From NCBI GenBank assembly GCA_003439945.1, contig QVRM01002020.1, forward strand, positions 1 through 64,000: a stretch of 64,000 nucleotides of DNA. Direction: 5' to 3'. The stretch is from Dermanyssus gallinae (taxonomy: Eukaryota > Arthropoda > Arachnida > Mesostigmata > Dermanyssidae). A program made the translations under genes and the position numbers. Position 1 is the first letter of the stretch, and every line of letters starts with the position of its first letter. The notes below the pieces were generated by a model. It was not told the DNA's origin, ran no database searches, and was given only the letters and a program-made list of their open reading frames with translations. Positions 23,967 through 37,006 of this stretch are shown piece by piece.

Positions 23967-26900
23967 CATAGAGGGAGAGAGAGAAATGAAGAAATCAGAA
24001 ATAGGGAGATGGGGGAGGAAAACTGTTAACACGAACACATCGCGTAATTGGCAGTGATAAAGCAGTGAGGCAAAAGGAAGGCGCAGGGCAAAGCCGCTTA
24101 AAGGAGGTAGAATCATAAGCTGCACATGAAGGTAACAGAATGAAGACAAGCGTTATGCAAGTCAGATTGAAAGGCCAGAGCGAGCTTGGTACTAAGGTAG
24201 GAGCTGAACCAACTAAAAGAAATAATACGCGCGGCAATTCTATACCGAACAGATCAATACAGTGGTCGGTCGCCTACAGGTTAACCTCACTGTCTGCCGT
24301 AATACGTCGTGAGTCGATCGAATAGTCAGTAAATTAACCTACTACTTCTGCAGCTACTGCTGCTGCTTGCCTGCCGTATCGAAAATATTAGAAAAATAAA
24401 GGCCATTTGAAGCAGAGGCTTACTTTTAACTATTGCAAGATTTTTCGACTGGGTAGAAACTATTTGTTTATATTTACTGTATAATTAGGCGTTCCAATAG
24501 CCACTTGCGCAATGTGATGAGCAAGCTTCTTGGAATCATTGGGGAACTATTGCTATGAACAAATAATGAAAAGTCTCTTTCTAACGCAGGGTTGCCCGTT
24601 TGCCTTTAAAGCTCTCTGTCATAGTACCGTAACTATGGAGGCACGCAAAAGGCAATGACAAGAGCAGAATGCGCAATTCCGAGAACAAAACGCTGTGTTA
24701 AGCGCTGATCCAGTATGTAGCGTGGAACCACAGGTATACAGTTTATACGATTAGTGTTTGTATACGAAAACGTAAACACGAGAAATGAGTGACTAAGAGT
24801 TGCATTCGAGGAAGTCGTTTACTGACATTGCTCGATAGACTACATTCGCAACTCGTAGGTAGGGTTCCAGAATCGTATATAGGGGCCAAGAAAGACTGGC
24901 TAATTCACACTGACCCTAAATGGCTGGCCAAAACGAAAGGCTGCAAATGCACTGCCCTGCTGTTAGCGTATCTTTGTGAGTAATCGATTCACCTTGACAT
25001 GGAACTGGCTAGTTGCAGTAGTGGGCTATTTTTTGCTAGCCTTAACACAACGTGTGACAGAATTACGTTCTACTTTTAAAGCTCGAAATGATTGGCCAAG
25101 ATGTCTCGAAGGTTGCCGACCTCGAGCTCGGAGACATTGGCTTGCTTCAGGACTGCCTCTCCTCTCCATATCCCATAACGCGTATTATACAGGACGCTGC
25201 ACTACCTTCCTTCCACCATCTTCACTTAGAATACAAGAATTGTGGCATTTTAGACATGTCGGCTGGTAATGGCACAAAAGGGGAAGCAAGCCGTTAGCCA
25301 GCCAACGCTACAACAGAGCGCCTCAGGCGGTGGAAATAAACGTTTCAATGCACTGTTACTGCTATCTTACTACACATACTACTACTACTACTGATACCAA
25401 CACTGTTAACCCTGCCACTATTGCTAGTTGAGCTGCCTTCCTGCAAGGGTTCAACAAACGTCAACCGGCATTCTTGTCCGAGTGGAATCAAGTGGCTCAC
25501 ATGACCTACAGACACTCAGAGATATACACATACACATGATCAGCAATCGATCGACCCGTACGTGCTGACCTGCACAAAGGCGCCTAGCCAGCGATGCTTG
25601 GCTTACTCGGCCCTCAGCTAGTTCGCTATTCGATTCGCCGGCCGAAAGAAGCTAACGACAACTGCTGAGCTAACTAATTAAATATCGGCAAGAGTTTATA
25701 GTAGCCGGGCCGGCCAATGGCCCTACAAGCGCCTGAGCCCGTAAGGTGCTCGTGAGAACAGCGTATACCGCTCGTCGACGCGAAACAAGAGAGTACCTTC
25801 TCACGTTAGTCTCACATTAATTCTTCTATCATTTATGAAGTTTCACTTTGTCTCACTTGTTTCATTCCTTTTTTTTACTTTTTACCCATACGGTATTATT
25901 TGTCTATGTACTTTTTGTTTGTTCTTTTTGTTCAACGCGTCTCTCTAGAGAACGAAAGATGGAATTCTCTAGAGAACAAAAGGTGGACTCTATCAAAATG
26001 GTCGCCGCTCCCTCGCTGATTGAACTACAGCGCCTTTTCCCTTTTCCGCAGATCTTTCTACTGATTTGGTTTGGTTGGCCTTCGGAGCCCCCACCCTTTC
26101 CTTCCCCCGCCCTATTCCTTCAATGCGGTCATCTTCGTCTGGTTTATTGCTCTTTCCAAAGACCTCCTCATTAATTTCACCTCATTGTCTTGCCTTTCTA
26201 CGTAGGGGCGTCTAGAGAGCGTGTGCGGTAGCGCGACCCTCCGCCTAACCACCATCGTTTTCATGTTTGCGGTATGTGCAATGTTTACTCTATAGAAGAT
26301 GGAGGCTTTGAGAAGGAATTGCAGGACCGAGAGAGGGTTCGAGGTTCCCAACACTCCCAGGGTTCATAGGGCGTCGAAGGGACGACCGGGCTGGCGATAG
26401 GGCGGGAAGTAGTTGGTAGGAGTAACTAGATTACGAACAAGACTTAATTATACCAAGCATATTAGAACAATAGTTGGCGGCAACGTCGACCATGGCCAGG
26501 TGAGTAGAAGTTGGTGGTAGGTAGGCTGAAAGATGCAAAGGCCCAAGACTCGACCATTGGAGCCATCGGGCCGCCGCTCGACGTCGTCGTCGTCCTTCGT
26601 ATCGTCAAAAGCGTTGTTGTAACCCTCTGAGGCACCCTGAGGCACAACTGGCCGCCAGTTAGCCATCACATACGGTCAGCACGTCTAGTAAAACGAAGAG
26701 AGAGATAGAAAGTAGGCGGGCGGCGCAGAGTATAACTAGAAAGGCGGAGAATACCGGGTGGGTACAATATATTCGTGGCAGAGTAAGTAAGCACAATATA
26801 AGGAGAGAAAGAGAGAAACGAAACAGCAGATAACTAAGATAAAGAACGAGGGAGAACGAGAGGAAGAGAGAGAGAGAGAACGACAGAAGGAGACTGCGGG

Positions 26901-27699
26901 AAGAAGGGGGAACCGATAAGCCTTTTCGTACGACAGACCCCGTTGCAATTTACGACTCTTCCAGCAAAGGTTTCTAGGTCTGTAAAATCGTTGTCGATAA
27001 TGTGCATTTTCACAGCAACCAAAGTAAAGCGGCGCCATTCTTCAAATCTTTGCCCTCTGCATATGTACCTTCGGATTATTAGCCGCCGTCACAGACAAAC
27101 CGCATGGTTTTAAAAAACGTCATAACGAAACAATCCATAAGCAGTATTTAATTTTAATCGAAGACATAAATGAGAAGATCAAAACATTTAAGAACAAGTG
27201 CAGTTTCACGCCAGATGGTAAACCACCAATTTTTCAATAAAAAACCCTTATAATTTTACCGCTGAACCATTATTTTATATTTTCCGGAGACCGTATTGTG
27301 ATGGGCAGGTCCCTTTGTTGTTTGGGAGACCAATTGTCACGCCTGTATTTGAAAAGTGCGCTAAGGATTCGGGGGATAACTATCATATCCATGATTCACA
27401 ATTGAAACCTACGCATAAACAAACGTAGAACATTAAATACATTTGACAAGGTAAATCACACACTGATGTAAAAAACATAGAAAGTATTACTACAACTACT
27501 ACGCAACTCGTCAATGGGTGTCAGCATACCTTATAACCATAAGCTACCGGAAGGGCCCATGTTGTAAAAACAGGTACTTTGTTACTGGGTTTGCAATACA
27601 TGAATTTCATATGAAGTTATGTATACGAAATGGGTTGCATAAAATATCGACCGAGTGCCAATGCAGCCATTCATTTTAAGAATAATAATAAAATTAAAT

Positions 27700-27800
<101 letters not shown>

Positions 27801-29744
27801 GGTAAAATATATATTTGTCCTTGGAAGGCCACAGGCCAAATTCCTTGTAAAAGCTTATGTTTTGTGTCAATACAAAGTTTACATAAAAGAGATGACCTAT
27901 CGCTGTTTAAAAAGTCGTGTTATTTCGGGCTTGGCCAGGCCAGGTTCAAAACTGTTAGATCACTGGAAGTTGCGCACACGGTGGAAGTAAGCAAGACATG
28001 CTCGTGAAGAATTCCGCGAGGCCTGCAAACTCAACACATCGGACGTATAATATAATTATATTCAGATGTTAAACATTTTGTCAAAACAGTGTATATGTAT
28101 GCCTATATGACCCTTCAATAAAGATGGGTTTGACCTGGCTTGAAATGGCATGCGTACGCTTTAAACGTAGTTGGATGTGTGGACGTATATATAGATATGC
28201 ATGTCTATACGCTTAAAAAATCTTTATAATTCCATATAATATATATAAACATTTGTACTTTATTGCCTGTTTACCCTACGTACCGAATAATCAAACATTC
28301 ATTTATTCATAAATTATATAAACATTATTGCATTTTCCCGAAATATAAAAAGTATATTTTGCACACTTGATTTGACTAAACATCTAGTTTAGCCAGTGAC
28401 GTTAGCGCCACACACACTGCGTCGCGCAGTTGGCGCTTAAGCTACGGCAATAATATGGTACCGTGTAAGATGATGAGATTGTCGGCGATGCTGATGCAGT
28501 GAGTAGCGGATTCGACTCTGGTGCGACCGAATTAAGATTTGCGCACCTATGCGTAAATTACCGATGAAAACGCCTATACATGTTTATACATATATAGGCA
28601 TATAAGCGTGTTATATCACTGCAACGTACGGAGAAATGAGCCTTGTGAGTTTTTTTTTAGAGGTCTAACTGGAAAATGCGCACGGAATTCGTCTGCAAGT
28701 GTGGGGCCGGTAGTGTGGGGCTCCAACCCATTAAAAACCAGTCGTGTCCCCATACCCGCAACTGGTCGGGAACTGCATAAGCATAACTTCAAACGATCGA
28801 AGGGCAAGAGTGGTCTAAGAATTTAGCTATCCCGGAATGCCCCGCGGGATGATGTCATGCAGTAACATTTTTCTTCTCCTTCCTCTGTGAGGGAATGCCG
28901 GCTAATTTTTAGCATAATTATAGCACGCTGTAAAGGCTGCTGAATATACAGCCATTAAATAAATGATTACGTATGTAATTTGCGTTGCTTCTCGCTGTTA
29001 ATGATAAACAATAATCTGGGTCAATTAAGCGTGAGGCCAATGAGGCGTGAGTTCTAATTTGTTGAAATCTTACACGGGATTTTCGGGAGTTTGCCAGTGA
29101 CTTTTGTAAAACGTATACCTAATATATTATTTTATAGCATGCTCACTTTTTGGTGTTATTCAATTAATGGTGAGTTTAGAGGTTGTAATATCGCGCCTTA
29201 TGTTTCCATTTCATGCAATGAATATCGCTATGGCTGCCAGAGAGGGTGTCAGTAAAAGTACGAAGCAAGTGGCGCAAGCATATTAATAAACGTAAAAGAG
29301 CTCCGACAGGCGGTGCAGTTCCAACGTGAACGCCAACTTCCATTTAACATTACAACCCTTTGATGAGTTTTTTTTCTAATTTTGCTGCGTAAGACGCGAT
29401 TGTCTGCTAGGTGTCTATGGCCTACAATTCTACGATTGCCTCGATGCGATTTATAATATTTACAAAGTATAACATTCTTAAAAACAGCCCAAACTCTAAA
29501 TACACAAAACGGATCTAGTTTATATACTATTTTTTGCTCAGGTGCTAATTGAAAAAGGCACCAACATTCGCACAAACTTAATAATTTGTGCGACTCAACT
29601 AGGCGATCCTACTGAATTACTTTTGCACACTGGCCACACACCTGTCAGGAATGAATGCACAAACATTGCTGCCGCTGACAAGATGGATATATGGCCATAT
29701 TCGCGATGGATGTTGGACCTGTTTCAAGTCATAAATAACTCTAC

Positions 29745-29749
<5 letters not shown>

Positions 29750-29806
<57 letters not shown>
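29750..29806. repeat. (TA)n array, about 57 bp
   Basis: Pure TA run. Confidence 0.97.
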
Positions 29807-29808
<2 letters not shown>

Positions 29809-32800
29809 AAAAGATGATCGATTGGCCGAACAATAAATAGATCGACAGGTTACGTAGCGAGTTTCATTTCGTAAGGCAAAGTACCACCAGCATCACCCGC
29901 TGTTCGAGAGCTGATTGATACGCTTAATCTAATAGCGTTCGCCGTTGATAGCTCCAGCTTGCCGGATTGCCGAGGGTCCCATCTTCGAGGCCTACAGCGA
30001 AAGGGAATAAGGAGCTGGAGGCGATGCGTGCGTTGGGTGTGAAGGAACACCTTGTCGTTGTCGTCGTCGTCTTATGGCTAGGTGCAAGACTCTCCGTCTG
30101 CGTGAATGTATGTGAACGCATACGTGTCCAAACATGTGTGTGTGTGGAAGGGAAAGAAACTTTGCACAGGCACTCGATTTCCATCGGCCGTCCTTGCGAA
30201 TCGTTCTCGCCCATAGAATCCACCATATCTACGAGTGTGAGGCTATCACGCCGCCTCCGCCGACGCCGCCGTCCCGCACCGTCGGTGGAAGAAACAGCGA
30301 ATGTATCCGAGCATTTGCAGCGCGCCGCCCGCGCAGATGCGCTACACTTAATCCTTCTTTCTCGAACCCTACGGCTACGGCTTGGGTTGGTTCATTTCAT
30401 CGTCGGTTGTTGCCTGGCTCGGCCGGGCCGGCCAGCCGTTCACGTGCCACGTTATCAGACACGTGAATCCTCTCAGGCCGGAAAAATTACGCCCCTGTCG
30501 GAGAAGCGCGCAAACAGACTTTTCGCGCACACCGTGTCGATGCATGATGATAATGATATTGATGATGATGATGATGACGATGATAGTGATGATGATGATG
30601 ACGACAACACGGTGCTTGCACCCAGTCGATGCTTCTGCTGCGGCCGCTATTGCAGTTACTGCTGCTGCTGATGAAGTAATATTTCATAGTTTTTTTGGCA
30701 TGCATCATTCGTCTTACTTCTTGTGATGAAAGAGATATTGACGACTAGTCGACGACTGGCGTGGAAGCGAGAGAAGGGGCCCACCCGCTTCGCGGTGGCA
30801 GAAGGGGAATATCGGAGAGGAGTTGAAGGGCTGAGGGGTGAAGCGGGCAGGAAGGGAGCGTAAAACAAAATGAAAGAACTGGACGCCTACAAGAGAAATA
30901 CGTGTGTGTGTGTGTATGAGTGTGTGTATGTGTGTGTAGATAGGATAGATACCTTGTGTGTGTGTGATGGTCGTCACAAATTTGAACATTATCATCGTCG
31001 TCGTCGTCGTCATGATCGTTTGCATTGGCGTCCTCAGCGTCAGAACGGCCGAAGTGCCCTATCGCCGGGCCGGCTTTCGTTCCCTATGGCTTTCGGGCGC
31101 AGACGGGCGCCAACAACACAACGATGGCCAGCAGGGGCTGATGGTCATCGATCTGGATATTTGTCTGTGGCGTTCGCCTGCACGCCCACCCGTCCGCCGC
31201 CCGAGCCGACGGAAGTGAGAAGTAGCATCTCGATAACGCATTATCATGCTCTGTCACTTACATACACGTCGCCGCACGTCGCAGCCCATTATCCTCTACG
31301 TCGCTGGAGTTTGTATCCGAGGAACTAATGCTATGCGTATTACGAAGGGATACAGCAGGATGAGATGAGCTTTGATAGACGGTATGGCCGACCATGGCGA
31401 CGATGACATATATGACTTCTGGTTACGCCACGACAGTGGTCACAAATGTCATATGGGCCGCGACAGGCGCAGTAATATATATATATATATATATGTTCTA
31501 TTAAAGGATCCACTGCTTTTCCATGTTTGCACAGGAGTGACAGTTATTACTCTACTATAATATGTTATAGCGATGTGACTGACCAACCATAACATTTAAA
31601 AATGTGCGAACGCGAAAGAACGAGTTTTTAAATAGAGAAACTGAACATGCGTGCTTCATCTGAAAAGCATCCGTCTTCGCTAGCGCGACAAGAGGTCTTG
31701 TGAAGCCTCTTTTGATCCTTTACGTTCAATACGTTGAAATTTTGCCATTATTCCCACAAAATAAACACATTCAAAAGAACCCGCCAACTGGGTTTGGTAA
31801 ACTTGATACCAAATCAATAGTTCGATTTGTTGTGTGATTACCGTAAGCTCCCCCCGCCCGTATTTAACTCTGGTACACAGTCGCACTCATGAAGTAACTC
31901 TAGCATCCAATGCAATTAGTCCTTATGCGTGCATAGATCTATAAATAGGTTCGACCTAAACAAATTAGACGTGGAACTCCGAAATTAAACCTGCGTGTCG
32001 CTGATATTACCACCAACTATTGACCGCCGACACGGACAACAAAGTATAGCCAACAAAATTAGAAACGTTAATCCTCCCTTGTTGTTACTATTGGTGGTAG
32101 TGGCGATGTTCGAACACGCACAAGTACGTGGTTGTTCAGGCTAACGTGACACGCCGCAAACAACCTCAACAGAATTTTGCAGCTGCTCCTTCTTCTTCTT
32201 CAGAAAAAAACAGGCACCTTGTTTGGGGGGAGGCCAGCAGGACGAAGGCCTGCAGGTTTTCCGCAGTACACGCCAATTGTTAGTGGCTACGGATGCGGGT
32301 AGTCCAGCTACTATCGCCTCCCTGAGCCGTAAGATTGTACGTTCAAGGTGCTAGAAATGCTGCTTGGTGCTCTACGGTCTTGAGGCAGCGCTAGGCGACG
32401 ACCTGGGACGAATAGCTGTCCACCACCGAGTCGAAGGATGGCGCTATCTGGCTAGTGCGGTCGTTTACAAAAAGAGAGAAGTGAATTTGCGCGAGCGCAT
32501 GGTGCCATCATCTTTCACGTCACACAACACAATTGATAGCATCTGGAAATACTAGCTAGAATTGGAGAATAGGGATGGTGCCTGCTGCTGGCGGCGGCAA
32601 TGAACTGGCCACCGTACTGGACTGCTGTCTAAATAGATGTCCAATCGAACAGTTTGAAGGCTGACCACAAGGGCAGCCTACAACGATAACGACGATGCGA
32701 CCCAATGGGATAATGTAAGCCTTGTAGACATGCTCTTGGCAAACCGAGGGAAGAGCGGGGGAGAGTTGGAGAAGTTAGGGAGAGAAACAAAAAGAAGGAA

Positions 32801-33160
32801 TATTACTTAGAGAGGGACACAGGCATATCAGAGAATGAGGAGGATACATGGAGGAGGGCAAGGAAAAGGATGAAGGAGGTCTAGCTAATGAAGTCAGACG
32901 GTCCAACGATAGACAGAGAGTCACGCTGCGCGATTGAATCACGAGCTGCAGTAGAAAGTTGCCGTTGATGACAACGTTTGACGAAACTGTGCCTGAGCAA
33001 TGGGGGCAATGGGAGAACCGCCAGGCAGTGTGGGCACCGTTCATTCTTGGGCCGCCCTTTTGGTCTATTGGCTGCGTTGCTGTCCGAGAGAGCTAATGAA
33101 ACGAAGCGAGTTGATGCATCGTCGTTGGCAGACAAGAACAACATCCCTCGTCGTCGACAG
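29807..33160. other. GC-richer non-coding DNA with simple repeats
   Basis: No supported gene. Open frames at 29967-30671 and 30870-31328 are dominated by triplet repeats and overlap open frames on the other strand. It includes GT-rich tracts near 30900-30965 and a TA tract near 31478-31496. Confidence 0.35.
30543..30606 (+). repeat. (GAT)n imperfect triplet tract
   Basis: ATGATG/GATGAT repeats encoding poly-Asp, poly-Met or poly-His depending on frame. Confidence 0.85.
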
Positions 33161-33475
33161 CGCCGCCAGTGAATGCTGGAGGCGGGAACTTAGGATTGCT
33201 CAACGCCCAACGGGCGCTGAGGGACGCGATCCTAGCGACAGTAGCAGAGGCAACAACAGCAACAGCAGCAGCAGCGTGCTTGTTGTACACACACACAGAT
33301 GCACGACCGTCATACTCCGACATCAACAACGATGACGACAACGACAGTTTGTCGGCTTTGTTTGCAACAACAACAATGTTGACCAACAACGAGTTTGTCA
33401 ATGATAACCCTTTTGTCTTTCGGCCTGTTCCTCCTTTTTCCTCTACTGCTCCTTCGTCTCTTCTCTTTTCTATAG
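33161..33475 (+). CDS. Candidate internal exon, low-complexity (weak)
   Basis: Bounded by the AG at 33159-33160 and a donor-like TATAG|GTCAT at 33476, with phase 1 at both ends, matching the phase left by the signal-peptide exon. It encodes an Ala/Thr-rich helix-like start and then a more varied stretch (DNDSLSALFATTTMLTNNEF and NDNPFVFRPVPPF). The donor is weak and the composition partly reflects CAA and GAC triplets, so it may be non-coding. Confidence 0.15.
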
Positions 33476-33638
33476 GTCATCCATCGTTCAAATATCTGGG
33501 AGGTGGTTGTCTTATTCATTGATGAATATTACTTTCTAATTGTATTCATTAATATCAATTAAACAACAACCCGTACGTACGGTTGTCGTTGCCATACTCA
33601 TTGTCGAAGCAACGGGCGTTGTTTGTCGTTGCATGTGT

Positions 33639-33726
33639 CATCGTCGTCGTCGTCGTCGTCATCGTTGTTGTTGTTGTTGTCGTCGTTGTCGTTGTTGCTG
33701 TTGTTGTTGTTGTTGTTGTTGTTGTC
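33639..33726 (+). repeat. (GTC)n/(GTT)n triplet tract
   Basis: Mixed GTC and GTT triplets, giving artificial poly-Val, poly-Ser/Leu and poly-Asn/Asp frames. The purine-poor strand is again the plus strand. Confidence 0.9.
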
Positions 33727-34086
33727 GCGGCCGCTGTCGAGGTGGTACCACCGTTCTGCTGCTGCTGCTCCCGCCGCTGTTTGTTGTTTGCCAGTCAGAT
33801 TACGAGCTGTTCGCTCAATAAAGCAGCGAGCGAGCGACTCAGTGAGCAATTGAGCGAGCGGGAAAGCAGGCGTGCAAGCCTACGTCTAGCGAACCGACCC
33901 ACTGAACGCCGAGCCGGCCGGACTCCTCGGAGCCCCCGGACCCCGAACCCCGGATGGGCAATAGCGTCGTCGTGCCGTATCGTGCCACGCACTTACCGAG
34001 AAGTTATGCCAAAGTGTTTTACTTTGGTCGCTGCGCCGTTAGCCCTGCAACGTCACCAAACTGGTCGTACGCCAGCCTATATGTAC

Positions 34087-34090
<4 letters not shown>

Positions 34091-34126
<36 letters not shown>
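34091..34126. repeat. (TA)n array
   Basis: Pure TA run of about 36 bp. Confidence 0.95.
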
Positions 34127-34130
<4 letters not shown>

Positions 34131-35106
34131 TGCCCCTTTTGCCGGACGAGCCTATCGTTGGGTTTACAGCCAAGGTTGCTACTCTCGCTCACATTTGGTG
34201 GCATACACGTTTGTGCAAGCTTTGAGTGCATGTGTGACAACGATCTCGCGAGGCAGAAAGCGGACCAACAAACGGGGCCTGCTTTCATCATGGGCTACAC
34301 TACGCAGACGCTTCTACAACTACTACGCGAAACGCTGCTGCTGCTACCGCTGCCGCTGCCGCCAGAATGAAGACTATGACTATTATGAACAGTGCTTCTA
34401 CTATAGCTATTACGTCCCACGGCCCCTACAACCACGTTGTTGCAAACCCCGCGCGCCGCTGCAGTCCGTTGTTTCCCGTCCGAAATAGGAGCGGGAAGGG
34501 GGAATCTTACCGGCCGTCCCTCTCTCCCTCTCTCTGTGGTCGCACGATTCGCATGCACTTACTTGTGTATGTCTGTATGTCTGTATGTATGTATGTATGT
34601 CTATATTTAGGTACCTATAAGTGTATGTATGTTCACACTGCGTGTGAATGAATGCACGCTTGAATGTAAGCCATACACATATCGCCCCCCCCTACCCCTC
34701 GATACCCCAACGCGCTCCCGAACGCCGGAACGCTTCCGGCCAGCCGTCGTTCCATTTGCCGAAGGGGCGGCAGTGGTTGAAGCAAACAATAGACGCAATC
34801 GTCATCTGGTTGCAACTGCTGCTGCTGCTTGACAATGCCGCCACAGCAGCGGATGCGGCCCTACTGCAGAAGAAACAGCAGCAGCAGCAGCAACAGCTGG
34901 GTCGACCCTCTAGCGGCATTTAGCGCCTTGGCCAGAAAACTCAACTTCCGCACCGAGGGGCAACCAGAGAAAGAGAGCGTAAGGGATATGGGGGCGGACA
35001 AGCGCGCCACCTCCAGAACAACCGAACAGTGAGCCAACGCAAACCACCGAACGGCCCCCCGGAACAGCTAGTGCTTTTCAGCCATGCCATCTGGGCAGCG
35101 GGACAG

Positions 35107-35285
35107 AGGGGTTGTTGTTGTTGTAGCTACTCTTGTCGTCATTGTTGCTGTCGTTGTCGTTGTTGTTGTGGTTGTAGCTGCTCTTGTCGTTTTTGTTGCT
35201 GTTGTTGTTGTTGTAGCTGCTGGTGTCGTTTTTTTGTTATTGTTGTGCCTGTTGTCCGTATTGTTGTTAATGTTGTCGTTGTCAT
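35107..35285 (+). repeat. Imperfect (GTT/GTC/GCT)n triplet tract
   Basis: Diverged GTTGTT repeats with a partly duplicated higher-order unit around GTAGCTGCTCTTGTCG (the TAGCTGCT motif recurs about 45 bp later). Confidence 0.8.
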
Positions 35286-35340
35286 CATTTACCGGCTGCT
35301 AGTGCACGAACACCTCTGATACGAACGTATGCATATACGC

Positions 35341-35376
35341 ACGACGTCTGCAGGCACGCATGCATGCAGACGTCGT
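35341..35376. repeat. Perfect 12-bp inverted repeat
   Basis: The arms ACGACGTCTGCA (35341-35352) and TGCAGACGTCGT (35365-35376) pair exactly around a 12-base loop that itself contains GCATGC. Confidence 0.85.
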
Positions 35377-36210
35377 CGAATGGAATGCCTGCTATAAGCT
35401 TTGCATGCATGTCCACACCAGGCAGGCCCTGCAGTCGTCTTGCGGCCGACGTGGTTTGACAATGTTAGTGGTCGACGACGCGACAACGACGCCGAGTGAG
35501 GATTGTGGTCCTCGGGCCGTGCTCTCTACTAATGATGGCGAAAACCTCTTGGGGGTTTCTCTTGCCTCCCTCGTGTCCTCTCTTCGTCCGTCTCTCTCTC
35601 TCTCTCTTTCTTTCTCTCTCACTGTCGGCCTGCAGGGGTCGTGCGCGTGTGACTGGTATCGTAATCGTCATACGCATGCCACACAACATGCAGCATGAGT
35701 AGAGAAAGAATGCTATGTAGTAGTAGGTCAGAAAGCTGGCTATCTGCTGGCTATCGAATTGACGACGTTGACGGCGTGCTTTAAGCTCTAAATGTTTTGC
35801 CGTTTATGGGTTCGTCAATCAAACGAATCAGCCCGACCTCACTGGTGGAGTATCTGTCGGAACATGCGCACACGTTTATTTCTAGTCAGCAAGACATATA
35901 TGTATGTATATAAATATATTCTACCGAACGAGATAGGAGAGCCCCGAATTCATACAATAGACGGTAGCACAATTGCGGAACAGATTCAAACTGCACATAT
36001 ATAGTGAATTTGTAGTGCGGCTCGACATTATTCACAACGTAAGATGTAAAAACCAAATAAAGTAACGTGATAAACAGCTAAAAGGCCAGACTAGGGTTCC
36101 TTCAGACAAAACTGCTTTTCTTGAGGTTTTCTGCGACAAACTAGTCCATGCAGTGAGAGTCATTAACGGTAGTCTTAGCTTTATTTTACTTATTTTCTCT
36201 CTCTCTCTCT

Positions 36211-36218
36211 ATATATAT

Positions 36219-36287
<69 letters not shown>
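36211..36287. repeat. (TA)n array after a CT tract
   Basis: A TA run with one phase slip near 36222, preceded by a short CT tract. Confidence 0.95.
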
Positions 36288-36289
<2 letters not shown>

Positions 36290-36974
36290 CAGCTGTCATT
36301 TGATCGTGCTGCGAGCAAGGGCACTGCGAGAAACGCTTCTCAGCCCTAAGGGCGCCTAACGATACGCTTTCATTATGGAAATGATAATGATAGTAATTTG
36401 TTAACCAACTTGAGAAAGACAGCAACGACGACTGTGTGTAATGCCTTCATGTAAAGGATCCATTACGTAGAGATTCTAGCTACGAGATAAGCCTCTGTGC
36501 AGAAAGCGATAATCATGTAAATCAGCCAATTTTTTAACAAGTAGTGCCTCTTGCCTAGTTCACGTTTTAAAAGGCGAAACAGATATAAGAAACATAAAAC
36601 GTTGCGGCCATGGTATGTTTTGATTATAAAGTGATCGAATTCGCGACTCTTATCTGATTAGTGGAAGTCGTACACCTGTTCCCTGTTGAAAGAGGTGCTG
36701 TGTTTGAAAAAAGAGTTCGCCTTGGAAAAGCGAACCATGATCTTCTGCAACACGTTAGCACCGCGGCGGCCACAGTTTCTGCGGCTTCACAGATTTAGCA
36801 AACAGTTTTCAATCATTTGCAAGCGGCTACACAGACATGCCGACGAAATCGCTGATCGGGGTTCTGCCAACAACGCAGGAGGCGGACGATGAAAAGCAGA
36901 CGCCCGTTACGTAGGGTGCCGTCGGAAAGTCGTTGACTACTTGGGTGTTGGACCCATGGCTCTTTGGTAAGCTT

Positions 36975-36975
36975 C

Positions 36976-37000
<25 letters not shown>
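36975..37000. repeat. (TA)n tract
   Basis: Short TA run. Confidence 0.9.

Positions 37001-37006
<6 letters not shown>

Noticed and set aside
29249..29575. Minus-strand Arg/Lys-rich frame resembling a Tc1/mariner N-terminal region
   Set aside because: The similarity is limited to basic composition (VLRSKIRKKTHQRVV); no helix-turn-helix pattern or catalytic block supports it.
33583..34488. 301-codon open frame starting in poly-Val
   Set aside because: It reads through GTC/GTT repeats and a TA array (poly-Tyr/Ile); such frames vary with repeat length and are not credible protein.
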